Shown here in pieces: positions 57,201 through 64,000 of a stretch of 64,000 bases of DNA. This DNA comes from Sporolactobacillus pectinivorans (GTDB lineage: Bacteria; Bacillota; Bacilli; Bacillales; Sporolactobacillaceae), in assembly GCF_002802965.1 (NCBI RefSeq), contig NZ_NXGA01000001.1:1882102-1946101 (forward strand), written 5' to 3'. The position numbers were made by a program, and so were the translations under genes. The notes under the pieces were generated by a model. That model had not been told where the DNA came from and did no database searches. It saw nothing but the letters and a program-made list of their open reading frames with translations. Every line of letters starts with the position of its first letter. Position 1 is the stretch's first letter.

Positions 57201-58593
57201 TTATCAGCCGGTCGCACATAACTACACCAAAGTGCTGTTCGGTGAAGATAAGGTCTACCGAGCCGGTACAATTGGAACCATCGCCGATAAAACAGCCTAC
57301 GGCTATGTCAAAGGATATGAGGAAGATACGGGCAGCCATTTCCGCGGCGCGGAGCGCGACCGCCTTGCTGCCGGCTGCACCGGTGCCAAACGGACGACGG
57401 GTCAGCACCCCGGTGGCATTGTTGTTGTTCCGCGCGATATGGAAATCTATGATTTTACGCCTATTCAGTATCCGGCAGATGATAAAACAGCGGAATGGCG
57501 GACGACGCATTTTGATTTTCATTCGATTCATGATAATATACTGAAGCTTGATATCCTCGGGCATGACGATCCGACCGTCATCCGTATGTTGCAAGATCTA
57601 AGCGGCATTGATCCTAAAACAATTCCGGTGGACGATAAGGAGGTCATGAAGATCTTCAGTACAACCGAATCGCTTGGTGTGAAACCGGAACAAATCCGCA
57701 GCAAGACTGGCGCGTTGGGCATTCCTGAATTCGGCACCCGTTTTGTACGCCAAATGCTTGAGGATACCAAACCAACGACTTTCGCCGAACTCGTTCAGAT
57801 TTCCGGTTTGTCCCACGGGACAGATGTCTGGCTCGGCAATGCCCAGATACTGATTGATGATGGGACCTGTGTGCTGAAGGATGTCATTTCTTGTCGTGAT
57901 GACATTATGATTGACCTGATGCATCAAGGGTTGGAGCCGTCGCACGCTTTTAAAATCATGGAATCCGTCCGTAAAGGAAAGGGACTCAATGATGACTGGA
58001 TTGCCGAAATGAAGGAAAATAACGTTCCAGATTGGTACATGCAGTCTTGTCTCAAAATCAAGTATATGTTCCCGAAGGCTCACGCCACAGCCTACGTGTT
58101 GATGGCCTTCCGGATTGCTTATTTCAAAGTCCATTATCCGATTCTATTTTATGCTACCTATTTCTCTGTCAGAGCAGACGATTTTGATGTCGATGTGATG
58201 AAGCAGGGCTCGGGACGAATCAAAGAAAAAATGGATGAAATCGATCAAAAAGGCAATGATGCTCTACCGAAGGAAAAAAGTCTTCTGACGGTGCTCGAAG
58301 TCGCTCTTGAAATGTGCGAACGCGGCTTCAGCTTCCAGTCTGTTGATCTTTACAGATCAGACGCCACACGTTTTCTGGTTGACGGTCAATCACTTATTCC
58401 GCCTTTCGATGCCATCCCCGGTATTGGTACCAATGCGGCCAAAGCGATTGCCCAGACAAGGGATGAAGGGGAATTCCTGTCGAAAGAGGATTTGCAAAAA
58501 CGGGCGAAGATCTCAAAAACCGTTCTTGAGTATCTTGATGGGCAGGGATGCCTCGAGGGTATGCCGGACGCGAACCAGCTTTCGCTTTTCTGA
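54292..58593 (+). CDS. polC: DNA polymerase III PolC-type alpha subunit
   Basis: A 1433-residue main replicative polymerase of low-GC Gram-positives. Order: N-terminal domain, OB fold (about 235-310, [20 protein letters not shown]), PHP part with His337/His339, the built-in 3'-5' exonuclease (Asp424, Glu426 in FDVETTGLS), then the remaining PHP, the palm with Gly-Ser loop [16 protein letters not shown], a zinc finger from Cys908/Cys911, and catalytic Asp962/Asp964 (DIDLNFSGD). It ends with QLSLF, a beta-clamp binding motif. The length is near that of B. subtilis PolC (1437). Confidence 0.98.
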   Translation: MAESQTKSSKWSILLQQIEAPDEWISKFFQNGEIEKLTVFRTERRWHFDFLVDHVLPLQVYEWLENSLNKHFQAVVSSLNFSIQTRSDEGSAEKIKEYWPSVRSRLSDTFPAMKTCLSEQNPEAEGKQLILSATNETEAGLMKRKLPHPLNEQLRSLGFPPFSLEVKIDQDSKSKAYDSFVRQKEQEDHQKVLQAMMEREKNKEESENAPSGPFKVGYDIHDDPVPIETIQDEERRVTIQGYVFDSETRELRSGRTLLLFKMTDYTDSLMVKVFSRDKEDAAKFQNLNKGMWVKVRGGVQNDSFVRDLVMIANDVEEIQPVKKEDHAPDGEKRVELHAHTVMSQMDAVVTATALVKRAKEWGHRAIAITDHGVAQSFPEAYSAGQKFGVKVLYGVEANMIDDGIPIAYNLDHRLLSEDTYVVFDVETTGLSAVYDTIIELAAVRIKNGEVIEKFDRFANPHHPLPKKIIELTSITDEMLADAPDADEVITAFRDFAGDAILVAHNATFDMGFLNTGYKKMGFERALNPVIDTLELGRFLYPEFKNHKLDTLCKAFNIELTHHHRAIYDTEATGYLAWKMLKDAAEKGMQYHDQLNDNLGKGNMDRIRPSHIILLVKNHIGLKNLYKLVSLAHVKYFYRVPRIPRSILNKYREGLIVGSGCDKGELFETMMEKSSEQAEKVAEFYDYIEIQPPSNYMHLVEKGIVRDELALKDVMTKLVRLGEKLDKPVVATGDVHYLDEHDRIYRKILISSQAGNPLNRQTQPNVHFRTTDEMLKCMNFLGEEKAKEVVVTNPNAIADSIEAVLPVKDKLYTPTIDGAEDEVKEKTYARAHLLYGDKLPDIMEKRLAKELKSIIGNGFSVIYLIAHKLVKKSLSDGYLVGSRGSVGSSLVATMLEITEVNPLPPHYLCPKCHHVEFFTDGSVACGFDLPDKNCPECGTVMKKDGHDIPFETFLGFKGDKVPDIDLNFSGDYQPVAHNYTKVLFGEDKVYRAGTIGTIADKTAYGYVKGYEEDTGSHFRGAERDRLAAGCTGAKRTTGQHPGGIVVVPRDMEIYDFTPIQYPADDKTAEWRTTHFDFHSIHDNILKLDILGHDDPTVIRMLQDLSGIDPKTIPVDDKEVMKIFSTTESLGVKPEQIRSKTGALGIPEFGTRFVRQMLEDTKPTTFAELVQISGLSHGTDVWLGNAQILIDDGTCVLKDVISCRDDIMIDLMHQGLEPSHAFKIMESVRKGKGLNDDWIAEMKENNVPDWYMQSCLKIKYMFPKAHATAYVLMAFRIAYFKVHYPILFYATYFSVRADDFDVDVMKQGSGRIKEKMDEIDQKGNDALPKEKSLLTVLEVALEMCERGFSFQSVDLYRSDATRFLVDGQSLIPPFDAIPGIGTNAAKAIAQTRDEGEFLSKEDLQKRAKISKTVLEYLDGQGCLEGMPDANQLSLF

Positions 58594-58666
58594 ATTCGAA
58601 TGGGCAAGGGGCTTATGTTTCCTGCAGCGCAGATAATTTAGCCCGTTTCAGAGAAAATGGCCCTTC

Positions 58667-58695
58667 TTGCCTTGAATTGACGGGTATGATATAGT
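58667..58695 (+). promoter_or_regulatory. Candidate promoter of the rimP-nusA-infB operon
   Basis: TTGCCT (58667-58672), exactly 17 bases and TATAGT (58690-58695), with TGA directly before the -10 as an extended element. The leader of about 70 nt contains the hairpin at 58728-58752. Confidence 0.7.
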
Positions 58696-58727
58696 GTTTA
58701 TGGAAATACTGGAAATAGTTCGTCTGC

Positions 58728-58752
58728 AAAGAGTGGGAATTTCCCACTCTTT
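58728..58752 (+). terminator. Attenuator-like hairpin in the rimP-nusA leader
   Basis: AAAGAGTGGGA pairs perfectly with TCCCACTCTTT (11 bp) around a 3-base loop, followed by CGTTTTC, a U-tract interrupted by CG. The weak tract is what a factor-dependent, leaky terminator would look like. In B. subtilis the NusA operon leader carries a NusA-stimulated terminator used for autoregulation, so the same is likely here. Confidence 0.65.
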
Positions 58753-58774
58753 CGTTTTCAAAAGGAGGCTGGAC

Positions 58775-59245
58775 ATGGCAAGCGCAATCGCGAAGATGAC
58801 AGATGAATTGATTTCCCCGATTTTGCGCGGGTTAAACCTGGAGCTGGTGGATATCGAATTCGTTAAGGAAGGGAAAAACCGCTTTCTGCGTGTATTCATT
58901 GATTCACCTGAGGGGGTTGATCTGGATACATGCGCAGTAGTAAGCGAAAAGCTGAGCGAGGCACTGGATGAAAAGGATCCGATCAAGGAAGCTTATTTTC
59001 TCGAAGTCTCTTCTGCCGGAGCTGAGCGTCCGCTGAAAAAGTATGAGGATTTTGTAAAATCGGTGGGGAAAGATGTCCATTTGACAACTTATGAACCCAT
59101 TTCCGGTTCAAAGGTTTTTGAGGGGAAACTCGAAAAAGTCAGCAGTGACAATGTAGTTCTTGTGATCAAAAACAAGACTAAAGAAGATCATGTGACACTG
59201 CCCTTTGAAAAGATTGCGAGCAGCAGGCTTGCAGTCATTTTTTAG
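58775..59245 (+). CDS. rimP: Ribosome maturation factor RimP
   Basis: A 156-residue 30S assembly factor (B. subtilis YlxS). It has LNLELVDIEFVKEGKNRFLR, VFIDSPEGVDLDTCAVVSEK and LEVSSAGAERPLKK, family signatures. AAAAGGAGG lies seven bases before ATG 58775. Longer in-frame starts from 58694 lie at the promoter and are rejected. Confidence 0.95.
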   Translation: MASAIAKMTDELISPILRGLNLELVDIEFVKEGKNRFLRVFIDSPEGVDLDTCAVVSEKLSEALDEKDPIKEAYFLEVSSAGAERPLKKYEDFVKSVGKDVHLTTYEPISGSKVFEGKLEKVSSDNVVLVIKNKTKEDHVTLPFEKIASSRLAVIF

Positions 59246-59280
59246 GCATTGAATCGCCGTTATGAAAAGGGGAGAAAAAA

Positions 59281-60450
59281 ATGAGCAGTGATTTAGTAGA
59301 AGCGATCACGGCATTGGAAAAAGATAAGGGAATCAGCAAAGAAGTGCTTCTGGATGCACTGGAGGCAGCGCTGATTTCCGCATATAAGCGCAACTTTGAA
59401 CAGGCTCAGAATGTCCGCGTGGATATTAATGAAGGGCTCGGCCAGATTAAAGTGTACGCCAGAAAAGAAGTTGCTGAATCTGCAGAGAATAAAAATCTGC
59501 AGATTTCACTCGAAGACGCGAAAAGCCTGAATCCTCACTATCAGCTTGGTGACACAGTTGAGATTGAGGTTACTCCCAGAAATTTCGGCAGGATTGCCGC
59601 CCAGACGGCCAAACAGGTCGTTACCCAGAGAGTGCGCGAAGCAGAGCGCAATGTGATTTACTCTGAGTTCATCGATCGTCAGGACGATATTATGACAGGC
59701 ATTGTCCAGAGGTTGGATCACCGGTTTATTTATGTCGATCTGGGGCGTGTGGAGGCACTTCTTCCTCAGTCTGAACAGATGCCCAATGAGACTTACCGCC
59801 CTCACGACAGGATAAAAGTGTATATTACAAAAGTTGAAGATGCGAAGAAGGGGCCGATGATTACTGTCTCGAGAACTCATCCGGGTCTTTTGAAACGGCT
59901 TTTTGAGTTGGAAGTCCCGGAGATTTATGACGGCACAGTTGAAATTAAGTCGATTTCCCGTGAGGCAGGCGACCGTTCTAAGATTGCCGTTTATGCGGAG
60001 GATCCTGAGGTTGATGCAGTCGGTGCATGTGTTGGCCAGAAAGGTGCCCGTGTGCAGACAATTGTGAATGAACTCAAGGGTGAGAAAATTGACATTGTGA
60101 ATTGGTCGGAAAACCCTGTGACTTACGTTGCTAACGCACTCAGTCCATCAAAGGTTGTCAGGGTTATTGTCCATGAAGCAGACAAAGCAACCACGGTGGT
60201 TGTTCCTGACTACCAACTATCACTTGCAATTGGTAAAAAGGGCCAGAATGCCCGCCTGGCTGCAAAACTGACCGGTTGGAAAATTGACATCAAGAGTGAA
60301 TCTGAGGCTGAAGAGAGTGGACTCTTTAATGAAGAGGCCGTGAATAATGTTTCCGATGAAACATCGCTCCCGGAAAGTGAAAATCAGGCTGTTCCGGAAG
60401 AGGCAGACGGGATTGCCCCGACGGATACTCCCGATCAGGAAGAAAGCTGA
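59281..60450 (+). CDS. nusA: Transcription termination/antitermination factor NusA
   Basis: A 389-residue RNA polymerase-binding factor. The N-terminal RNAP domain is followed by S1 (about 135-200, [20 protein letters not shown]) and two KH domains ([39 protein letters not shown]). A Glu/Ser-rich acidic tail of about 45 residues follows the KH2 end, making it a little longer than the B. subtilis protein (about 371). AAGGGGAG precedes ATG 59281. Confidence 0.96.
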   Translation: MSSDLVEAITALEKDKGISKEVLLDALEAALISAYKRNFEQAQNVRVDINEGLGQIKVYARKEVAESAENKNLQISLEDAKSLNPHYQLGDTVEIEVTPRNFGRIAAQTAKQVVTQRVREAERNVIYSEFIDRQDDIMTGIVQRLDHRFIYVDLGRVEALLPQSEQMPNETYRPHDRIKVYITKVEDAKKGPMITVSRTHPGLLKRLFELEVPEIYDGTVEIKSISREAGDRSKIAVYAEDPEVDAVGACVGQKGARVQTIVNELKGEKIDIVNWSENPVTYVANALSPSKVVRVIVHEADKATTVVVPDYQLSLAIGKKGQNARLAAKLTGWKIDIKSESEAEESGLFNEEAVNNVSDETSLPESENQAVPEEADGIAPTDTPDQEES

Positions 60451-60458
60451 GGAGGCAG

Positions 60459-60755
60459 ATGACATTGCCTAAGAAACGGAAAATTCCGATGCGAAAATGT
60501 ATTGTTTGCCAGGAATCTGCTGAAAAGCGGGACCTTTTCCGCATCGTTCGCTCTCCTGAGGGCGATATATTTCTTGATCTTACAGGAAAGAAGAATGGCC
60601 GCGGGGCCTATATTTCTAAAAAAAAGAGTTGCATAACGAAGGCAAGGGATAAAAATCTGCTTTCCCGGCATCTCGGCGTGCCTGTCCCCGATCAGGTTTT
60701 CGAGGATATGAACGTTTACCTTGAGGAGCACCCTGCTGATGCAGCCGAAGAATAA
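60459..60755 (+). CDS. rnpM: RNase P modulator RnpM (YlxR)
   Basis: A 98-residue small basic RNA-binding protein of the YlxR family; in B. subtilis it is reported to bind RNase P RNA and modulate its activity. The motif RKCIVCQES with KRDLFRIVR, and GRGAYIS, are diagnostic. GAGGAGG ends four bases before ATG 60459; TTG 60465 is an alternative. It overlaps rplGA by 17 bases. Confidence 0.92.
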   Translation: MTLPKKRKIPMRKCIVCQESAEKRDLFRIVRSPEGDIFLDLTGKKNGRGAYISKKKSCITKARDKNLLSRHLGVPVPDQVFEDMNVYLEEHPADAAEE

Positions 60756-61062
60756 CAGTTGGGTCTCCCTTCTTGGACTTGCACGCCGTGCGGGAAAAGT
60801 GGTCTCCGGTGAAGAAACCGTTCTCCGGATGATACGTGATCAGAAAGCCAAAGCCGTGATCATTTCACTGGATGCTTCTGCCCGTACAAAGAAAACTGTT
60901 GGAAATAAATGCAGTTATTATCAGGTTCCTCTTTTGCCCGTTCCGGACAGGATGCAGCTCGGCCAGGCAATCGGCCAGCCAGCTCGTGTACTGGCTGCCG
61001 TAACGGATTCTGGATTTGCGGGAGGGCTGATCGAACGGCTTAGGCCATCAATACGGGGGTGA
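60739..61062 (+). CDS. rplGA: L7Ae-family RNA-binding protein RplGA (YlxQ)
   Basis: A 107-residue L7Ae/L30e/S12e-type kink-turn binding protein. It has [38 protein letters not shown] and [16 protein letters not shown]. It is a non-essential companion of the nusA operon in Firmicutes. ATG 60739 follows GAGGAG within the rnpM 3' end. Confidence 0.92.
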   Translation: MQPKNNSWVSLLGLARRAGKVVSGEETVLRMIRDQKAKAVIISLDASARTKKTVGNKCSYYQVPLLPVPDRMQLGQAIGQPARVLAAVTDSGFAGGLIERLRPSIRG

Positions 61063-61066
61063 ATAT

Positions 61067-63352
61067 ATGAGCAAAATGCGTATTTATGAATATGCCAAAG
61101 AGAACGATGTAACAAGCAAAGAAGTTATTGAAATACTAGAAAACCTTGGCTTCACGATTAAAAGCCACATGTCTGTAATAGAAGATAATGCCATCAGTCA
61201 ATTAAATCGCAGGCTGAATAAAAAAAAGGCACCTGCTGCCCGTCCGGCAAAAGTAGAGCCTAAAAAAATGAAAACAGAGGGTACAGTGAACCAGACAAAA
61301 ACAAAAGAAAAAAAACCTAACCATCAGACTTTTGAAAAGAAAGACCGGCATGCAAGTACTTTTAAGGGGAAATCAGGGGAAAGTGCCGGAAGCAGCACTG
61401 GAAATAACACTGGAAACAATTCCGGAAATTCAAAATCAGGCAATTGGGGAAACAGATCTTCAGGCGCAAATGAGCGCAATAATTTTGGCGGGAACAGTGC
61501 AAACAGCGGGAGACGCAGAGGACGCCGTGGCAATAATCAGGGCAGACGTCGCGGCGGTCTCTCTGCGGCAAACAGACAGAGGTTGGAAATCAAGCTTCCT
61601 GAGAAAATTACGCTTTCTGGTTCCCTTACAGTCGGGCAGTTTGCTGAAAAACTGGGACGGCCTTCAACTGACATTATTAAAAAGTTAATGGCCCTCGGAG
61701 TCATGGCTACTAAAAATCAGGACCTTGATAAAGACACTATCGAGCTGCTTGCCGATGATTACGGTGTCAAAGTAGAGGAAGAAGTCATCATTGATGAGGC
61801 AAGCTTCGAAGGCGAGGGACTGGAAATTGATGAGAAGACTGCGGTGCTCCGTCCTCCCGTCGTTACTATTATGGGGCACGTCGATCATGGCAAGACGACG
61901 CTGCTTGACTCAATTCGTCATACTAAGGTTACTGCCGGCGAAGCAGGCGGGATCACTCAGCACATCGGAGCGTATCAGGTAATTCATGAAGGAAAGAAGA
62001 TCACTTTTCTTGATACCCCCGGCCATGCTGCGTTTACAACAATGCGTGCGCGAGGCGCAGAAATCACTGATATTACCGTGCTTGTGGTTGCAGCTGATGA
62101 CGGAGTAATGCCGCAGACGATTGAGGCCATTCATCACGCAAGAGCGGCCAAGGTGCCAATTATTGTTGCAGTCAATAAAATTGATAAACCGAACGCCAAT
62201 CCGGATCACGTTATGCAGGAATTATCCGAGCAGGGGCTTGTTCCTGAAGATTGGGGCGGCGACACGATTTTCGTCAAGATCTCTGCCAAAAAGGGTATAG
62301 GCATTGATGATCTTCTTGAAATGATTCTGCTTGAAGCAGAAATGGAAGAATATAAAGCCAATCCTGAAAAACCGGCACGCGGTGCGGTCATTGAAGCAGA
62401 ACTGGACAAAGGAAAGGGACCGGTTGCGACGCTGCTCATCCAGAATGGCACACTGAGAATCGGCGATTCGATAGTTGTTGGCAATACGTTTGGACGTGTC
62501 CGCGCGATGGTAAACGATGTTGGACGCCGTGTTAAGAAAGCAACTCCTTCGACACCTGTTGAGATTACCGGATTGAACAATGTCCCGCAGGCCGGGGATC
62601 AGTTTATGGTTTTTGAGGATGAGAAAAAGGCTCGTCAGATCGGCGAAACCCGTGCTGAACGTGCATTGATTACCGAACGGAAGGAAACAACGAGTAAAGT
62701 CAGCCTCGATGATCTGTTTGAGAAGATCAAAGAGGGTGAAATGAAAGAAATCAATGTTGTAATTAAAGCCGATGTACAAGGGTCGGTTGAAGCCCTCTCC
62801 GGCTCACTTAAAAAAATAGATGTTGATGGAGTTAAAATCAATATTATTCATGAAGGGGTCGGCGGAATCAGCGAGTCGGATATCATTCTTGCCTCTGCTT
62901 CCAATGCGATCATCATCGGATTTAACGTACGGCCGGATAATCACGCTAAAGATGTGGCTGAGCAGGAAAAAGTGGATATCAGGCTTTACCGTGTCATTTA
63001 TGATGCAATTGATGAAATGGAAGCGGCTATGAAAGGTATGCTTGATCCCGAGTACACAGAAAAAGTGATCGGGCAGCTGGATGTCCGCACGACATTTAAA
63101 GTATCCAGAATCGGAACAATAGCCGGATGCTATGTCACCGACGGGCTGATTTCGAGAGAAGCAGGTATACGCCTTGTCCGCGATGGGGTTGTCATCTACG
63201 AAGGGCATGTGGATACGCTTAAGCGGTTTAAAGATGATGCCAAAGAAGTGAAAGCAGGATTCGAATGTGGCGTGACGCTGGAAAACTTCAATGACATCAA
63301 AGAGGGCGACACAATGGAAGCTTATGTGATGGAAGAAGTTCAGCCTAAATGA
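61067..63352 (+). CDS. infB: Translation initiation factor IF-2
   Basis: A 761-residue GTPase delivering fMet-tRNA to the 30S subunit. The N-terminus [17 protein letters not shown] is typical, and a Lys-rich part is followed by an Asn/Gly/Ser/Arg-rich linker (about residues 100-170). The second IF2-N domain has [14 protein letters not shown]. The G domain begins at about 267 with [14 protein letters not shown], with DTPGHAAF and NKID. Domains II-IV complete the protein. It overlaps ylxP by four bases. Confidence 0.97.
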   Translation: MSKMRIYEYAKENDVTSKEVIEILENLGFTIKSHMSVIEDNAISQLNRRLNKKKAPAARPAKVEPKKMKTEGTVNQTKTKEKKPNHQTFEKKDRHASTFKGKSGESAGSSTGNNTGNNSGNSKSGNWGNRSSGANERNNFGGNSANSGRRRGRRGNNQGRRRGGLSAANRQRLEIKLPEKITLSGSLTVGQFAEKLGRPSTDIIKKLMALGVMATKNQDLDKDTIELLADDYGVKVEEEVIIDEASFEGEGLEIDEKTAVLRPPVVTIMGHVDHGKTTLLDSIRHTKVTAGEAGGITQHIGAYQVIHEGKKITFLDTPGHAAFTTMRARGAEITDITVLVVAADDGVMPQTIEAIHHARAAKVPIIVAVNKIDKPNANPDHVMQELSEQGLVPEDWGGDTIFVKISAKKGIGIDDLLEMILLEAEMEEYKANPEKPARGAVIEAELDKGKGPVATLLIQNGTLRIGDSIVVGNTFGRVRAMVNDVGRRVKKATPSTPVEITGLNNVPQAGDQFMVFEDEKKARQIGETRAERALITERKETTSKVSLDDLFEKIKEGEMKEINVVIKADVQGSVEALSGSLKKIDVDGVKINIIHEGVGGISESDIILASASNAIIIGFNVRPDNHAKDVAEQEKVDIRLYRVIYDAIDEMEAAMKGMLDPEYTEKVIGQLDVRTTFKVSRIGTIAGCYVTDGLISREAGIRLVRDGVVIYEGHVDTLKRFKDDAKEVKAGFECGVTLENFNDIKEGDTMEAYVMEEVQPK

Positions 63353-63630
63353 TTGTCGGGCTGCTGCAATGTGAATGCCTGTTGTACTCTGCCGAATCAC
63401 TGAAAGATAAACGTTCGGTTGTTCTGAGCATTCTGCGGAAAGCAATGAACAACCATAATCTGTCCGCCAGCGAAACGGCTTATCAGGATTCATGGCAGCG
63501 GACAGCATTGGCCTTTGTTTCAGTCGGAACGTCGCAGGTAGGCGTGGAACGTGAACTGAATCGCGCGCTTGCACTCATTGACAGCCGTCCGGATATTGAA
63601 CGGACAGGAACAACTTATGAATGGTTTTAG
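63349..63630 (+). CDS. ylxP: YlxP family protein (DUF503)
   Basis: A 93-residue protein of the DUF503 family between infB and rbfA. It has [20 protein letters not shown] followed by [20 protein letters not shown], the family core, and ends [10 protein letters not shown]. It overlaps infB by ATGA. Its function is not known; the ribosome-assembly neighbourhood is only suggestive. Confidence 0.92.
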   Translation: MIVGLLQCECLLYSAESLKDKRSVVLSILRKAMNNHNLSASETAYQDSWQRTALAFVSVGTSQVGVERELNRALALIDSRPDIERTGTTYEWF

Positions 63631-63647
63631 AGAAGGAGGGTGACCCC

Positions 63648-63998
63648 ATGGCCAATTTAAGGGTGCATCGCGTCGCCGAGCAGATGAAAAAAGAAATGGG
63701 CGACATTATCGCACATCGGCTCAAAGATCCGCGTGTCGGATTTGTCACAGTGACAGGAGTAGACGTTACCGGCGATCTTCAGGATGCCACGGTTTATGTC
63801 AGTGTTCTTGGTGATGAAGAAAAGAAAGCGGCGACACTTGAAGGGCTGGAAAAAGCCAAGGGCTTTATCAGAAGTGAAATCGGCAAAAGAATTCGTCTCA
63901 GAAAAACCCCTGAAATACAGTTTAAGTTTGATCAGTCTATCGAATACGGAAGCCACATTGACCGTCTCATCAATGATCTGCATCACAGGGATCAGTGA
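63648..63998 (+). CDS. rbfA: Ribosome-binding factor A
   Basis: A 116-residue KH-type cold-shock ribosome assembly factor that binds the 16S 5' region. It begins [20 protein letters not shown], continues with [20 protein letters not shown] and [12 protein letters not shown], and ends with [22 protein letters not shown] 63648 follows GAAGGAGGG; an earlier in-frame start (63621) lies within ylxP. The gene is complete and ends two bases before the window edge. Confidence 0.96.
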   Translation: MANLRVHRVAEQMKKEMGDIIAHRLKDPRVGFVTVTGVDVTGDLQDATVYVSVLGDEEKKAATLEGLEKAKGFIRSEIGKRIRLRKTPEIQFKFDQSIEYGSHIDRLINDLHHRDQ

Positions 63999-64000
63999 GG

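Noticed and set aside
56839..58134. Two long minus-strand open frames (56839-57594 and 57598-58134) antisense to polC
   Set aside because: Both are entirely opposite conserved PolC catalytic sequence and show no recognisable protein features.
62804..63574. A 256-codon minus-strand open frame antisense to infB and ylxP
   Set aside because: It lies fully opposite two well-conserved genes, has no ribosome-binding site of note and its translation shows no family pattern. It is a by-product of codon use on the coding strand.
1..64000. Mobile elements, CRISPR arrays, tRNA or rRNA genes, prophage or defence systems
   Set aside because: No transposase, integrase, regularly spaced repeat, tRNA cloverleaf or rRNA segment was seen. 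Gene order is contiguous with known Bacillales synteny, leaving no room for an island.

Overview
The window is one continuous, co-directional (all +) piece of a motile Gram-positive chromosome. Gene content and order follow the ffh-to-rbfA segment known from Bacillus subtilis almost gene for gene: ffh, rpsP, khpA, rimM, trmD, rplS, rbgA, rnhB, ylqG, ylqH, sucC, sucD, dprA, topA, trmFO, hslV, hslU, codY, the complete fla/che flagellar and chemotaxis operon, then rpsB, tsf, pyrH, frr, uppS, cdsA, dxr, rasP, proS, polC, rimP, nusA, rnpM, rplGA, infB, ylxP and rbfA. The set FliY, CheC, CheD, SigD, SwrB, SwrD, CodY, PolC, RbgA and TrmFO places it in Bacillales. It is clearly not B. subtilis itself. 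A Sporolactobacillaceae-like lineage is possible, but I cannot settle it from the window.

Layout. Positions 1-5082 hold translation, tRNA-modification and ribosome-assembly genes with terminators after khpA and rplS. Positions 5106-6922 hold ylqG-ylqH, a pair resembling the FliK and FlhB C-terminal domains of the flagellar export switch but lying outside the flagellar operon. Next come succinyl-CoA ligase (7203-9292), DprA, topoisomerase I, TrmFO, the HslVU protease and the global regulator CodY (ending in a strong terminator at 17276). The recombinase gene xerC/codV that usually sits between trmFO and hslV is absent, as is ylqD between khpA and rimM.

Positions 17600-45037 are the fla/che operon, 33 genes that mostly overlap or nearly touch. 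It builds the basal body rod and MS ring (flgB, flgC, fliE, fliF), the switch (fliG, fliM, fliY), the export ATPase (fliH, fliI, fliJ), the hook (fliK, flgD, flgE), the export gate (fliO/fliZ, fliP, fliQ, fliR, flhB, flhA), placement GTPase and ATPase (flhF, flhG), the chemotaxis core (cheY, cheB, cheA, cheW, cheC, cheD), sigma-D, and the motility activators swrD and swrB. A 13-bp hairpin followed by a short U-rich run lies inside it, between flgE and swrD.

Positions 45040-64000 return to information processing and envelope biogenesis: S2, EF-Ts, UMP kinase, ribosome recycling factor, undecaprenyl-PP synthase, CDP-diglyceride synthase, DXP reductoisomerase, the site-2 protease RasP, ProRS with a reduced editing insert, DNA polymerase PolC, and the rimP-nusA-infB-rbfA operon with an attenuator-like hairpin in its leader.

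I found no tRNA, rRNA, CRISPR array, insertion sequence, prophage or defence island. The interesting signals are small: the ylqGH pair, the intra-operon hairpin, an HslV N-terminus without Ser or Thr at position 2, the ProRS editing domain, missing syntenic genes, and several RNA leaders.
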